Assembly (NCBI GenBank): GCA_003212795.1
Contig: QCOV01000001.1
Location: forward strand, 277,321-341,320
DNA: 64,000 nucleotides
Source: OCS116 cluster bacterium AG-435-F03
Lineage (GTDB): Bacteria > Pseudomonadota > Alphaproteobacteria > MED-G09
Direction of reading: 5' to 3'
Made by a program: the position numbers and the translations under genes. The notes beneath the pieces are model-generated. The model was not told the origin of the DNA and searched no databases. It saw only the letters and a program-made list of their open reading frames with translations. Positions 26,598-36,610 of the stretch are shown here, piece by piece. Positions within the stretch are counted from its first letter, which is position 1. Every line of letters starts with the position of its first letter.

Positions 26598-27065
26598 ATG
26601 AAATTAACAACTAAGGGTAGATATGCTGTACTTGCTTTAACTGAAATAGCGCTTTCAGAGGATAAGAATTTAATTAAAATCTCTGAAATTGCAAAATCAC
26701 AGAATATTTCTTCAACATATCTTGAGCAAATTTTATCAAATTTAAAAAGAAATGGCTTTGTTAAGGCTGTTAGAGGCCCTAATGGAGGTTATAAACTCGC
26801 TCTGAAAGCTGAAGATATTATTATGAGCGATGTTATAGAGTTAATAGAAGGAAAAATTGAAACTAAAGGTTGTTCTCAGAAACACATATCATGCACAGGT
26901 ATTTCTGGAAAATGTTTAAACCATGATTTGTGGGACGAATTAGGTAAGCAAATAAATCTTTTTCTAAGTCATATTTCATTAAAAGATATACTTGAGGGCA
27001 ATATTTTAGGAAGGTCTAGGGCGCCAATTTTACCTCAAGATTGCGACAATATGACTATAAATTGA
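26598..27065 (+). CDS. iscR: Fe-S cluster-sensing Rrf2-family regulator IscR
   Basis: This is a winged-helix regulator of 155 residues that senses Fe-S cluster supply. The N-terminal DNA-binding part begins MKLTTKGRYAVLAL and contains the recognition helix region SSTYLEQILSNLKRNG and the wing VRGPNGGYKL. The cluster ligands are three cysteines spaced C-x6-C-x6-C (in GCSQKHISC and the following KCLNHDLW). The histidine of CLNH corresponds to the fourth ligand known from E. coli IscR, so cluster binding is likely. It leads the suf operon, 51 bases ahead of sufB, and a palindrome covers its promoter. Confidence 0.93.
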   Translation: MKLTTKGRYAVLALTEIALSEDKNLIKISEIAKSQNISSTYLEQILSNLKRNGFVKAVRGPNGGYKLALKAEDIIMSDVIELIEGKIETKGCSQKHISCTGISGKCLNHDLWDELGKQINLFLSHISLKDILEGNILGRSRAPILPQDCDNMTIN

Positions 27066-27116
27066 TCATTGGTTATTTAGATAGAGTAGCCATATAAAAT
27101 CACAAAGAGATTAAAA

Positions 27117-28565
27117 TTGAATAAAAAAATAAATAAACCTAGTGAAAAAGACTTCAACAACCCTTATGAATTCGGTTTTGAAACCGACATTGAAACCGTT
27201 TTTGCGCCAAAAGGATTAAATGAAGATATTGTAAGGTTTATTTCAGATAAAAAAGAAGAACCTAAGTGGCTGCTTGATTGGAGGTTAGATTCTTATAATA
27301 GGTGGCTGAAAATGAAAGAGCCAGATTGGTCAAGCCTTAGATATCCTAAAATTGATTATCAGGATGCTTATTATTTTTCTGCCCCCAAAGAGATTGAAAA
27401 ACCAAAAAGTCTAGATGAGGTTGATCCAAAGCTTATAGAAACCTACAACAAATTAGGTATACCACTAAAGGAGCAAGAATGGTTAGCAGGTGTAGCTGTC
27501 GATGCAGTTTTTGATAGCGTATCTCTTGGAACAACTTTTAAAGAAAAACTGAAAGAGGATGGTGTAATATTTTGTTCTTTTTCTGAAGCTGTTAAAGAAC
27601 ATCCTGAAATAATCAAAAAATATCTAGGAACAGTAGTTCCTAACTCAGATAATTTTTTTGCAACATTAAATTCTGCTGTTTTTTCAGATGGAAGCTTTGT
27701 TTACATTCCACCTGGAGTAACTTGCCCGATGGAATTATCTACTTACTTTAGGATAAATGCTGCTGGTACAGGTCAATTTGAAAGGACACTTTTAATTGCC
27801 GATGAAGATTCTTATGTAAGTTATCTTGAAGGCTGTACGGCTCCAATGAGAGATGAGCATCAACTTCATGCTGCAGTAGTTGAGTTGGTAGCTTTAAAAG
27901 GAGCTGAGATAAAATACTCTACAGTGCAAAATTGGTACCCTGGAGATGAAGAGGGTAAGGGCGGTGTATATAATTTTGTTACTAAAAGAGGTGATTGTAG
28001 AGGCGATAATTCAAAAATTTCATGGACACAAGTTGAAACTGGATCAGCAATCACATGGAAATACCCTAGCTGTATATTAAAAGGTGATAATTCCTCAGGA
28101 GAATTTCACTCAATTGCAATATCTAATAATTATCAGCAGGTTGATAGTGGTACTAAGATGCTTCATTTAGGGAAAAATACGAAAAGTAGAATTATTTCGA
28201 AAGGCGTTTCATCTGGATCATCTTCAAACACATATAGAGGGCAAGTTAATATCCATCCGAAATCAGAAAATTCAAGAAATTTTACACAATGTGACTCGTT
28301 GCTTTTAACTGGTAATTGTTCAGCAACAACAATTCCATATTTAGAGTCTAAGAATAAGACTTCAACCATTGAACACGAAGCAACATCATCCAAAATATCT
28401 GAAGATCAGCTATTTTATTGTCTCCAAAGAGGTCTTGATGAAGAAGAGGCTATAGCATTAATTGTTAACGGTTTTTGTAAAGAGGTTTTACAAAAATTAC
28501 CTATGGAATTTGCAGTTGAAGCTCAAAAACTTCTCGAGATTAGTCTAGAGGGAAGTGTAGGATGA
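27117..28565 (+). CDS. sufB: Fe-S assembly scaffold protein SufB
   Basis: SufB is the scaffold subunit of the SufBC2D complex, on which Fe-S clusters are built. The 482-residue protein has the family N-terminus ([23 protein letters not shown] and [11 protein letters not shown]) and the long beta-helix core with [19 protein letters not shown], where clusters and sulfur are handled. The C-terminal segment [16 protein letters not shown] carries the conserved cysteine before the last helices. The start is a TTG: it has a GAG at good distance and no ATG is available before conserved sequence. The stop overlaps the sufC ATG (ATGA). Confidence 0.97.
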   Translation: MNKKINKPSEKDFNNPYEFGFETDIETVFAPKGLNEDIVRFISDKKEEPKWLLDWRLDSYNRWLKMKEPDWSSLRYPKIDYQDAYYFSAPKEIEKPKSLDEVDPKLIETYNKLGIPLKEQEWLAGVAVDAVFDSVSLGTTFKEKLKEDGVIFCSFSEAVKEHPEIIKKYLGTVVPNSDNFFATLNSAVFSDGSFVYIPPGVTCPMELSTYFRINAAGTGQFERTLLIADEDSYVSYLEGCTAPMRDEHQLHAAVVELVALKGAEIKYSTVQNWYPGDEEGKGGVYNFVTKRGDCRGDNSKISWTQVETGSAITWKYPSCILKGDNSSGEFHSIAISNNYQQVDSGTKMLHLGKNTKSRIISKGVSSGSSSNTYRGQVNIHPKSENSRNFTQCDSLLLTGNCSATTIPYLESKNKTSTIEHEATSSKISEDQLFYCLQRGLDEEEAIALIVNGFCKEVLQKLPMEFAVEAQKLLEISLEGSVG

Positions 28566-29311
28566 GTGGAAACTTACTTGAAATAAATGATCTCCATGTA
28601 AATGCAGGAGACAAGGAGATTTTAAAAGGATTAAATTTATCTATTCCATTCAATGAAATACATGCAATTATGGGACCTAATGGATCAGGAAAGTCTGTCC
28701 TTTCAAATGTTTTGTCTGGAAATGAAGATTATAAAGTTACTTCAGGACAAATTATTTTTAAAAATAAAAACATCACAGAATTAAAGCCAAATGAGATATC
28801 TAATCTAGGATTATTTATGGCTTTTCAGTATCCGTTAGAAATTCCAGGTGTAACTATAATGAACTTTTTAAAAACAATTCATGAGGCAAATAGAAGGGCT
28901 AATGGTTTAGAGGTATTAGGTCCATCTGACTTCCTAAAATATGTTAGAGAAAAAGCTGAGATACTTGGAATTAATGATGAAGTATTAAAGAGACAGTTAA
29001 ATGTAGGATTTTCTGGAGGAGAAAAAAAGAGGAATGAAACTCTTCAGCTTTTAGTATTAGATCCGGTTTTAACAATTTTAGATGAAACTGACTCTGGTCT
29101 AGATGTTGATGCATTAGATATTGTTTCTGATGGAATTGTAGGAATGAAAAATGAAGAAAATTCATTCTTAGTTATCACTCATTATAAAAAATTACTTGAT
29201 AAACTAAGTCCTTCAAAAGTTCATATATTAGTTGATGGCAGAATAGTTGAGTCGGGAGGACCAGATTTAGCAGATAAGATTGAAAACAAAGGGTTTGAGA
29301 GTTTTAATTAA
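28562..29311 (+). CDS. sufC: Fe-S assembly ATPase SufC
   Basis: SufC is the ABC-type ATPase of SufBC2D, which drives conformational change in SufB-SufD during cluster assembly. The protein is 249 residues. Walker A is GPNGSGKS (about 38-45), the Q-loop is in [11 protein letters not shown], the signature is SGGEKKRNE (about 150), Walker B is [12 protein letters not shown] and the switch histidine is in VITHYKKLL. It overlaps sufB by four bases and sufD starts two bases after its stop, so the order and coupling are typical of suf operons. Confidence 0.97.
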   Translation: MSGNLLEINDLHVNAGDKEILKGLNLSIPFNEIHAIMGPNGSGKSVLSNVLSGNEDYKVTSGQIIFKNKNITELKPNEISNLGLFMAFQYPLEIPGVTIMNFLKTIHEANRRANGLEVLGPSDFLKYVREKAEILGINDEVLKRQLNVGFSGGEKKRNETLQLLVLDPVLTILDETDSGLDVDALDIVSDGIVGMKNEENSFLVITHYKKLLDKLSPSKVHILVDGRIVESGGPDLADKIENKGFESFN

Positions 29312-29313
29312 AA

Positions 29314-30444
29314 ATGTCATCTGTTGAATTTCATAAATTTAGAGAGAATATAAAAAATATTAATGATTACACTGATCAGAAAGAAAAAATATTTGATAAT
29401 TTTATTGATCAGGGTTTACCTAATAAAAGAAATGAAAGTTGGAAATATTTCGATTTAGCCTCTAAATCAAAAAAATATATTAAAAATGATATTTCAAATT
29501 CAGAAATAATTGTTGAAGATTTAGAAGAAAAAAATATTTTTTATGATTATGCGGATAATAATTTATCCATCGAAGATTATTTTAAGCCATGTAATTTCTT
29601 TAAAAGTGAGTCTGTTGTGGATTTAAATGTTGCATGCGGAAATCAAATTAAGATTTTAGATATTAAGCATACTCAGAATGAGCCAATTACAATTAAAATT
29701 GACCATAATGGGAAAAATATTTCTTTACCTAGATTGATTATTAATATTGCAGATAATGTAAAAGCAAAAATCAATTATGTTAACTCAACTAAAAATGGAT
29801 TTTTAAATTTATTAGTAGAATATAATATTGGAAATAAATCAGAACTCGAGATATCACGTATTAATTCTTCACAAGGACTATTGGTAGAAACAAATCTAGT
29901 TTTTCTTTTAAATCATTCAAATTTTAATATGAAGAATTTATCTATGCCTATTGAATCTTCAAGACTTCAATTATTTTCTAATCATATTGGTGAAAAATCT
30001 AGTTGTTCATCAAAAACGATTTCAATACCATCAGAAAATTCAAATGATGACATTCTTGTAGATAATATTTTTAGTAAATCTAATTGTGAAAGTGTATCAG
30101 GCGTAAGAGCAATACTTGATAAAGACTCAGTTTGTTCTTTTCAATCTATGATTGATATCCATAACTCTGTATTAGGATCCAAGGCTGAACAAGATTGTAA
30201 AGGATTTCTTCTGTCCGATAAGGCTGTTATGAATGCAAAGCCTCAAATGAAAATTTTTAATGATGATGTCATTTGTAAACATGGCGCTACCATAGGCAGT
30301 CTTAATGAAGAGGAAATTTTTTATCTTTGTGCAAGAGGACTTGAAAGAAAAAATGCAATTAATTTAATTTTAGATGGTCATATCAGTTCTTATATAGGAG
30401 AAAAAGGTTTTTTGAGGGAGTTCTTACCTGAGGAATATAAATGA
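29314..30444 (+). CDS. sufD: Fe-S assembly protein SufD
   Basis: SufD is the SufB paralogue of the SufBC2D scaffold and is needed for iron entry. The protein is 376 residues. The N-terminal helical part contains GLPNKRNESWKYFDL, the conserved P-x-x-R-x-E-x-W-K/R-Y/F-T/D segment. The C-terminal core has IHNSVLGSKAEQDCKGFLLSDKA and the conserved CKHGATIGSLNEEEIFYLCARGL, with the His and Cys involved in cluster formation. The middle region is divergent and rich in Asn/Ile/Lys, as expected for base composition. The last four bases overlap the sufS start. Confidence 0.95.
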   Translation: MSSVEFHKFRENIKNINDYTDQKEKIFDNFIDQGLPNKRNESWKYFDLASKSKKYIKNDISNSEIIVEDLEEKNIFYDYADNNLSIEDYFKPCNFFKSESVVDLNVACGNQIKILDIKHTQNEPITIKIDHNGKNISLPRLIINIADNVKAKINYVNSTKNGFLNLLVEYNIGNKSELEISRINSSQGLLVETNLVFLLNHSNFNMKNLSMPIESSRLQLFSNHIGEKSSCSSKTISIPSENSNDDILVDNIFSKSNCESVSGVRAILDKDSVCSFQSMIDIHNSVLGSKAEQDCKGFLLSDKAVMNAKPQMKIFNDDVICKHGATIGSLNEEEIFYLCARGLERKNAINLILDGHISSYIGEKGFLREFLPEEYK

Positions 30445-31661
30445 CTTTTGATGTAGAAAAAACGAGAAAAGATTTTCCAATTCTTTCAAGAGAGATACAA
30501 GGGAATAATTTAACCTACCTTGATAACGCTGCTAGTTCGCAAAAACCTATAGATGTCCTTGAAGGAATTAAGCAATTTGAGAGTAATGATTATTCCAATG
30601 TGCATAGAGGTTTACATACATTGTCTGTGCTATCTACCTCTGCATATGAAGAATCAAGAAAGATTGTTCAAAAATTTTTAAATGCAAAATCTTTTGAGGA
30701 GATTATTTTTACTTCAGGAGGGACTGATAGTGTAAACCTTGTAGCTAGTTCTTATGCAGATGAGCATTTATCTAAAGGTGATGAAATAATTATTACTACA
30801 ATGGAGCACCATGCAAATATTGTTCCTTGGCATTTTTTAAGAGAGAGAAAAGGAGTTCAAATCAAATGGATTGATTGCGATCAAAATGGAAAGTTTGATA
30901 TTAATCAATTTGAAAAAGCAATAACCTCTAAAACTAAACTTATAGCTGTAACTCAAATGTCTAATGTTCTTGGTGCTTCACCTGATATTAAAAATATAAT
31001 TGATTTATCTCACTCGCAAGGAATTCCAGTTTTAATTGACGGATGCCAAGGTGTTGTTCATGAAAAAATTGATGTTCAAGACTTAGATTGTGATTTTTAT
31101 TTATTTTCCGGTCATAAACTTTATGGTCCAAATGGAATTGGTATTCTTTACGCCAAAAGTCAATATCTAGATAGAATGCGTCCATGGAGGGGCGGAGGAG
31201 ATATGATTAAATATGTCGAAAAAGAAAATATTACATATAACGATGCTCCAAATAAATTTGAGGCTGGTACACCCAATATTACAGGTGCAGTCGGTTTGGG
31301 AATGGCAATAAATTATTTTGAGAAGAAAATAAAAGAAGGCTTGTTTGATCATGAGCTTAAGATATCTAATTACTTACATAATCAAATTAAAACAGTTAAA
31401 GGTATCGTTATTTATGGTGAAGAAAATATTGATAGTCCTATTGTTACATTTAATGTAGAAGGTCAACATCCTCATGATATTTCAACAATAATTGATAATT
31501 ATGGTGTAGCAATAAGAGCAGGACAACATTGCTGTGGCCCTTTAATGGATTTATTAGGAATTAATGCGTCTGCTAGAGCTTCAATAGCAATGTATACAAA
31601 TCAGCAAGATATTGATAATTTTATTGAAGCGTTAGAGAGGTCAATAGCTTTATTTAAGTAG
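30441..31661 (+). CDS. sufS: Cysteine desulfurase SufS (class II)
   Basis: SufS is a PLP enzyme that takes sulfur from cysteine for cluster assembly. The 406-residue protein shows TYLDNAASSQKP at the N-terminus, EHHANIVPW (PLP-stacking His), the PLP lysine in FSGHKLYGPNG (about 226) and the sulfur-accepting cysteine in RAGQHCCGP (about 362). The short active-site loop identifies the class II (SufS/CsdA) type. These enzymes usually need SufE or SufU to accept sulfur. Neither is visible in this operon, so it must be encoded elsewhere or be absent. Confidence 0.96.
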   Translation: MTFDVEKTRKDFPILSREIQGNNLTYLDNAASSQKPIDVLEGIKQFESNDYSNVHRGLHTLSVLSTSAYEESRKIVQKFLNAKSFEEIIFTSGGTDSVNLVASSYADEHLSKGDEIIITTMEHHANIVPWHFLRERKGVQIKWIDCDQNGKFDINQFEKAITSKTKLIAVTQMSNVLGASPDIKNIIDLSHSQGIPVLIDGCQGVVHEKIDVQDLDCDFYLFSGHKLYGPNGIGILYAKSQYLDRMRPWRGGGDMIKYVEKENITYNDAPNKFEAGTPNITGAVGLGMAINYFEKKIKEGLFDHELKISNYLHNQIKTVKGIVIYGEENIDSPIVTFNVEGQHPHDISTIIDNYGVAIRAGQHCCGPLMDLLGINASARASIAMYTNQQDIDNFIEALERSIALFK

Positions 31662-31662
31662 T

Positions 31663-31986
31663 ATGGTTTTAAAAATGACGGAAAAAATAGAACATAATAA
31701 GTTGATTGAGGCATTGAAAACAGTTTATGATCCAGAAATACCTGTTGATATTTATGAGTTAGGGCTTATTTATGGGATTAACGAAGAAATTAATAACAAT
31801 ATAAAGGTAACAATGACTTTAACAGCTCCAGGGTGTCCGGTTGCAGAAGAAATGCCTAAATGGGTCGAAGATGCCATTAAACAGGTAGATGGAGTAAACG
31901 ATGTTATAGTAGAAATGGTTTTCGATCCTCCGTGGGATATGAGTTTAATGTCAGATGAGGCTAGATTAACATTGAATATGTTTTAA
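31663..31986 (+). CDS. sufT: SufT / MIP18-family Fe-S maturation protein (DUF59)
   Basis: This is a small protein (103-107 residues) of the DUF59/MIP18 family, which helps pass Fe-S clusters to target proteins. The signature is TVYDPEIPVDIYELGLIYGI followed by TMTLTAPGCPVAEEMP, with the conserved cysteine, then VFDPPWDMSLMSDEAR. Two ATG codons lie 12 bases apart and neither has a clear Shine-Dalgarno sequence, so the start is uncertain. It is fixed between sufS and the A-type carrier gene, which supports a role in the SUF pathway. Confidence 0.92.
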   Translation: MVLKMTEKIEHNKLIEALKTVYDPEIPVDIYELGLIYGINEEINNNIKVTMTLTAPGCPVAEEMPKWVEDAIKQVDGVNDVIVEMVFDPPWDMSLMSDEARLTLNMF

Positions 31987-31996
31987 TGGTTTAATT

Positions 31997-32377
31997 ATGA
32001 GTAAAATTAACACAAAAATTATGTCAGCAACCCCAGAGGCAGTTAAGAGGTTAGAGCATTTAATTAATGAATCTGAAAAAGATATAAAGGCTATTAAAAT
32101 TGGTGTTGAAAATGGCGGTTGTGCTGGAATGGCCTATACTATGGATTATGTTGAAGATCTTGATGTTGGTGGAGAAATTGTAAAACTTAACAACATTAAT
32201 GTTATAGTTGATAACTCTGCTCTTCTATTTTTATTGGGGACTGAACTTGATTATGAAGAAACAAAATTGAATTCAGGATTCATATTTAATAACCCTAACC
32301 AAACTGATGAATGTGGATGTGGTGAGTCAGTAACTCTAGAGCAAGCTGAAATTCCAGTTGAGTTTATTAAAAATTAA
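31997..32377 (+). CDS. sufA: A-type Fe-S cluster carrier (SufA/IscA/ErpA family)
   Basis: A-type carriers receive clusters from the SUF scaffold and deliver them to apoproteins. The protein is 126 residues, slightly long for the family. The three ligand cysteines are in ENGGCAGMAY (about 42) and in the C-terminal ECGCGESVTL (about 110). The family strand MDYVEDLDVGGEIV is present. It closes the iscR-suf operon. Its stop is one base from the stop of the convergent enoyl-CoA hydratase gene. SufA, IscA and ErpA cannot be separated by sequence here; the symbol follows operon position. Confidence 0.93.
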   Translation: MSKINTKIMSATPEAVKRLEHLINESEKDIKAIKIGVENGGCAGMAYTMDYVEDLDVGGEIVKLNNINVIVDNSALLFLLGTELDYEETKLNSGFIFNNPNQTDECGCGESVTLEQAEIPVEFIKN

Positions 32378-32378
32378 A

Positions 32379-33170
32379 CTAATTACCTTTAAATTCAGCG
32401 TCTCTTTTATCAAGAAAAGCTCTAACACCCTCTTTAAAGTCTTCCGAATTTCCAGCCTCGAATTGAAGTTCTCTCTCTAAATTAAGTTGTTCCTCATAAG
32501 TATTATCTGAGCTTTCCCAGAAGGCTTTTCTTATGAGTCTTAATGACATAGGGCCATTTGCTAATTCTTTACAAATTTCCATAGAATTATTTATTAATTC
32601 ATCATCTTCAGTTAATCTGTTAATCAATCCCCAATCATAGGCTTTTTCAGCTGGCAATCTCTCACCTAGAATTGAAAGTTCTTTCGCCCTTGCATTACCT
32701 ATTAATCTTGGAAGAAGCCATGTTGATCCGCCATCAGGAACAAGACCTATTCTTCTAAAGGCTTGAAGAAAAAAAGCTGATTTTGAAGCTAAGACAATAT
32801 CACCCATTAATGCAAAAGACATTCCTATTCCTGCAGCTGCACCATTAACTGCAGTTACAATAGGAATATTCATATTTTTTAATCTTCTTAATATCGGATG
32901 ATACATTGTTTCAAGAGCATGACCAGCGTCTTGTCTACCAGAGTTGGATTTTTCTGAGCCAGTAGATAAATTTGCACCAGCGCAGAAACCTTTTCCTTCA
33001 CCCGTAATTAAAAGGCATTTTATTTTTGAATCTTTTTTTTCAATTTCATTAAGACATTCCCAAATACCTTCCAACATTTCCGCTGAGACTGCATTTCTAA
33101 CAGTGGGATCATTAAATCGCATAATTCCAATATTGTCGGAAACTTCCAAACTTATCTTATTAAAATCCAT
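32379..33170 (-). CDS. Enoyl-CoA hydratase/isomerase (PaaG-like crotonase)
   Basis: This is a crotonase-fold enzyme of 263 residues that acts on an acyl-CoA. The oxyanion-hole regions are GFCAGANLS (about 63) and NGAAAGIGMSFALMGD (about 110). The segment RRIGLVPDGGSTWLLPRLIG has aspartate at the position where classical hydratases have the second glutamate. This points to an isomerase of the PaaG type rather than a straight hydratase. The exact substrate is unknown. The start chosen has GGAG six bases upstream; a longer in-frame reading would run into parE. It follows parE by 19 bases on the same strand. Confidence 0.88.
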   Translation of the reverse strand: MDFNKISLEVSDNIGIMRFNDPTVRNAVSAEMLEGIWECLNEIEKKDSKIKCLLITGEGKGFCAGANLSTGSEKSNSGRQDAGHALETMYHPILRRLKNMNIPIVTAVNGAAAGIGMSFALMGDIVLASKSAFFLQAFRRIGLVPDGGSTWLLPRLIGNARAKELSILGERLPAEKAYDWGLINRLTEDDELINNSMEICKELANGPMSLRLIRKAFWESSDNTYEEQLNLERELQFEAGNSEDFKEGVRAFLDKRDAEFKGN

Positions 33171-33189
33171 GAATAACTCCTTAAGAAAA

Positions 33190-35130
33190 TTAATTTCTAA
33201 TATTATCGTATAGATTAGCCTTTTCTCTAATGAATTCAAACCTTAATTCAGGCTTATTGCCCATTAAATTAGTTACAACTGTTTTTGATACTTTTTTTCT
33301 ATCTTCGGGATTAACTATTCTTAATAATGTTCTGTTACCAGGTAACATAGTCGTTTCTTTTAGTTGAGCAGGCATCATTTCACCTAAACCCTTAAATCTA
33401 TTTATTTCAATTTTTTTTGTTTCATCGAGATGCTTTTTAATCATTTCATCTCTATCATGATCATCTTTGGCATAAAAAACTTTCTTACCCTGTGAAATCT
33501 TGTAAAGCGGAGGTAAAGCCAAGAATAACTTTCCTTGATCGATTATTTCAGGGATTTCTTCATGAAAGAAAGTGATTAATAATGATGCAATATGTGCACC
33601 ATCCACATCAGCATCGGTCATTATAATTATTTTTTCATATCTTAAGCCGTTTTCATTATAAAGATCTCCAGATCCACAACCCAGTGCTTGTATAAGATCA
33701 GATATTTGTTGATTATCTCTTATTTTGGATTTAGTTGAATTAGCTACATTTAGAACTTTCCCTCTAAGTGGAAGAATAGCTTGAAACCTTCTATCTCTTG
33801 CTTGTTTTGCAGATCCTCCCGCACTATCACCTTCTACGATAAATAATTCAGTACCTTCGCTATTTCCTTGAGAACAATCAGCTAGTTTGCCAGGAAGTCT
33901 TAATTTCCTAATTGCACTTTTCCTAGAGGTTTCTTTATCTTGTTTTTTCTTTAATCTTTCTTCTGTTATTGAATATAAATATTGTAATAATGACTCAGTT
34001 TGCTGAGGTGAGTTAGACAAAAGAGTTTCAAATCTATCCTTTATGGCATTTTCGATAACCTTTTGGATTGATTTATTTGAAAGTTTGTCTTTTGTTTGTC
34101 CTTGAAATTTAGGATCGGGAAGAAAAACTGATATCGCACCTATAAGATTTTTACTTAAATCATCAGAATTAATTTTTTGTGCAACTTTATCTCCTGTTCT
34201 TTCTCCATGTGATTTTATTGCCTTTAAGAGTCCACCTTTTAATCCAAGCTCATGAGTCCCTCCCTGAGGTGTTGGGACGGTATTGCAGTAAGAATTTAAG
34301 AATGTATTATTGCCTAAAGACCAATTAATTGCCCATTCGAAAGATAGATTATTTTTGTCTCTTTCCCTATTTCCTGAAAAGATCTCAGTTAGTAAGGACA
34401 TCTTTTCATCAACTTCATTTTCTACTAAATCAATAAGGCCATTCGAAAATTTAAATACATCATTTTCAGGAATATTTTCTTTTTTTGAGATTTCACCTTC
34501 ACAGAACCATCTAATCTCAACGCCAGCAAAAAGATAAGCTTTAGATTTACTAAAATCATATAATTTTTTGCAATTAAAATAATTATCTAGTCCAAATATT
34601 TCAGGATCAGGCTTAAAACTAACTTTTGTTCCTTTTCTATTAGTTTTCTTTTTTAACTCCTTTAGTTTTGAAGTAGGGTGCCCCTTTGAAAATTTCTGAT
34701 TATATATTTTTTTGTCTCTATAAATTTCAACATCTACAAATTCTGAAAGCGCATTAACTACGCTGATACCAACACCATGTAGACCACCAGATGTTTGATA
34801 AACTTTATTACTAAATTTACCACCCGCATGTAGAGTTGTCATTATTACCTCTAAAGCAGATTTATCTGGAAAGCTAGGGTGTGGATCAATAGGTATACCT
34901 CTTCCATTATCATAAACAGTTATAATATTATCTTTTTCGACCTTTACTTCTATAAATGATGCAAAATTTGCAACTGCTTCATCCATAGCATTATCAATAA
35001 CTTCTGAGAATAAGTGATGCATTGAAGAGTTATCTGTTCCTCCAATATACATTCCAGGTCTTCTCCTAACTGGTTCTAGGCCTTCAAGAACTTCTATTGA
35101 AGAAGCATCATATTTCTTTGTTTTATTCAT
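33190..35130 (-). CDS. parE: DNA topoisomerase IV subunit B (ParE)
   Basis: ParE is the ATPase subunit of topoisomerase IV, which separates linked daughter chromosomes. The protein is 646 residues. The GHKL ATPase begins with SIEVLEGLEPVRRRPGMYIGG, which with the following TDNSSMHHL is ParE-like rather than GyrB-like, then DNGRGIP and GGLHGVGISVVNALS. The Toprim domain holds FIVEGDSAGGSAKQ and the DADVDGAHI metal site; the C-terminus includes RFKGLGEMMPAQL. The length is that of ParE, shorter than GyrB. The partner ParC is not in the window. A perfect hairpin terminator separates it from the glutamine synthetase upstream. Confidence 0.94.
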   Translation of the reverse strand: MNKTKKYDASSIEVLEGLEPVRRRPGMYIGGTDNSSMHHLFSEVIDNAMDEAVANFASFIEVKVEKDNIITVYDNGRGIPIDPHPSFPDKSALEVIMTTLHAGGKFSNKVYQTSGGLHGVGISVVNALSEFVDVEIYRDKKIYNQKFSKGHPTSKLKELKKKTNRKGTKVSFKPDPEIFGLDNYFNCKKLYDFSKSKAYLFAGVEIRWFCEGEISKKENIPENDVFKFSNGLIDLVENEVDEKMSLLTEIFSGNRERDKNNLSFEWAINWSLGNNTFLNSYCNTVPTPQGGTHELGLKGGLLKAIKSHGERTGDKVAQKINSDDLSKNLIGAISVFLPDPKFQGQTKDKLSNKSIQKVIENAIKDRFETLLSNSPQQTESLLQYLYSITEERLKKKQDKETSRKSAIRKLRLPGKLADCSQGNSEGTELFIVEGDSAGGSAKQARDRRFQAILPLRGKVLNVANSTKSKIRDNQQISDLIQALGCGSGDLYNENGLRYEKIIIMTDADVDGAHIASLLITFFHEEIPEIIDQGKLFLALPPLYKISQGKKVFYAKDDHDRDEMIKKHLDETKKIEINRFKGLGEMMPAQLKETTMLPGNRTLLRIVNPEDRKKVSKTVVTNLMGNKPELRFEFIREKANLYDNIRN

Positions 35131-35171
35131 TGTGAATTAAACATTTATATAAAGATTGATTCGAGGAAAAG

Positions 35172-35201
35172 AAAAAGCCCAACTCGTAAGTTGGGCTTTT
35201 T
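35172..35201 (-). terminator. Intrinsic terminator after the glutamine synthetase gene
   Basis: A perfect 13-base stem (AAAAAGCCCAACT with its complement) closes a CGTA loop. On the minus strand the stem ends in GGGC followed by TTTTTCTTTT, the form of a Rho-independent terminator for the glnB-glnII transcript. The plus-strand reading also ends in T7, so it could act in both directions. It isolates parE downstream. Confidence 0.92.
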
Positions 35202-35220
35202 TTGTCATATGTTTTTAACT

Positions 35221-36195
35221 TTAGCTTGTTAAAGTGCCAACAATATGTGAAATGATTTTATAAGGATCAGCATTTGATGCAGGCCTTCTATCCTCAAGAT
35301 ACCCATTCCAATTATGTTCTACAGTGTAAATAGGAATACGAATACTTGCACCTCTATCACTAACACCGTAAGAAAATTCAGTAATTTTCTGTGTTTCATG
35401 AAGCCCAGTTAGTCTTTTATCATTATCTGATCCGTAAGAAGCTATACCTTGATCATGAACTTCACCTAGTTTTTCACAAAAACCTGTAAAAAGTTCTTCA
35501 GAACCGTTTGATCTCATTACTTCATTTGAAAAATTAGTATGCATACCTGAGCCATTCCAGTCTCCTGCTTGAGGTTTAGGATGGAAGTTTACACACACAT
35601 CGAATTCTTCACCGACTTTCTGAAGAAGATATCTACTCATCCATAGGTCATCACCAGCTTTAATTCCTTTGCCTAAGCATTGATATTCCCATTGACCTAA
35701 GGCAACTTCAGCATTCGTTCCAGTAAGCTCAATTCCAGCTTCTAGGCATGCTTCTAAATGAGCTTCAGATACATCTCTGCCCTTAACATTTGCTGCTCCA
35801 ACACCGCAATAATATTCACCTTGAGCTCTTTCAGGGATTCCCTCTTCCCAACCTAAAATTGAACCATCTGGATTTGTAAGAAAATATTCCTGTTCAAAAC
35901 CAAACCACCATTCATCAGTAACGATTTCAGAGGCGGAATGTCTCATATTTGTTGAATGCGCTTCTCTGGCGCTTGTTTGAACTCCACACATTACTAGAGA
36001 ATCTCCAAACAATGGATTTTTATATTCTTGAACTGGTATAAGAATACAATCTGAACCTTCAGTATCGGCTTGTTGGGTTGATGAGCCATCAAATGACCAT
36101 TCAGGTGGTGTTCTATCAGTAGTTACTTTTACTTTACTTCTTAAGTAAGGCTCAGGTTGGTATCCATCCAACCATACATATTCATATTTTTTCAT
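35221..36195 (-). CDS. glnII: Type II (eukaryote-like) glutamine synthetase GlnII
   Basis: The enzyme condenses ammonia and glutamate to glutamine with ATP. At 324 residues it is far shorter than GSI (about 470). It carries GSII features: WSFDGSSTQQADTEGSD near residue 33, WWFGFEQEY (about 97) and GSGMHTNFS (about 216), with RGASIRIP near 285. GSII has no adenylylation loop, so control must be transcriptional or by feedback, not by GlnE. It is translated behind glnB with a 31-base gap, and a sigma-54-type promoter precedes glnB. In rhizobia, GSII is a nitrogen-controlled second synthetase. Whether this genome also has GSI cannot be seen here. Confidence 0.95.
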   Translation of the reverse strand: MKKYEYVWLDGYQPEPYLRSKVKVTTDRTPPEWSFDGSSTQQADTEGSDCILIPVQEYKNPLFGDSLVMCGVQTSAREAHSTNMRHSASEIVTDEWWFGFEQEYFLTNPDGSILGWEEGIPERAQGEYYCGVGAANVKGRDVSEAHLEACLEAGIELTGTNAEVALGQWEYQCLGKGIKAGDDLWMSRYLLQKVGEEFDVCVNFHPKPQAGDWNGSGMHTNFSNEVMRSNGSEELFTGFCEKLGEVHDQGIASYGSDNDKRLTGLHETQKITEFSYGVSDRGASIRIPIYTVEHNWNGYLEDRRPASNADPYKIISHIVGTLTS

Positions 36196-36225
36196 GCTGT
36201 TCTCCGTTATTAAAAAAAATTGAAA

Positions 36226-36585
<360 letters not shown>

Positions 36586-36594
36586 CTATACATA

Positions 36595-36610
36595 AGCAAA
36601 ATTTATGCCA
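36595..36610 (-). promoter_or_regulatory. Candidate sigma-54 (RpoN) promoter of glnB-glnII
   Basis: On the minus strand the sequence is TGGCATAAATTTTGCT. It matches the -24/-12 consensus TGGCACG-N4-TTGCW at every position except the CG pair, and the GG-GC spacing is exact. It places the start of transcription about 20 bases before the glnB ATG, leaving room for the GGAG ribosome-binding site. Sigma-54 and NtrC control of glutamine-synthetase genes is well established in proteobacteria. Confidence 0.75.
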
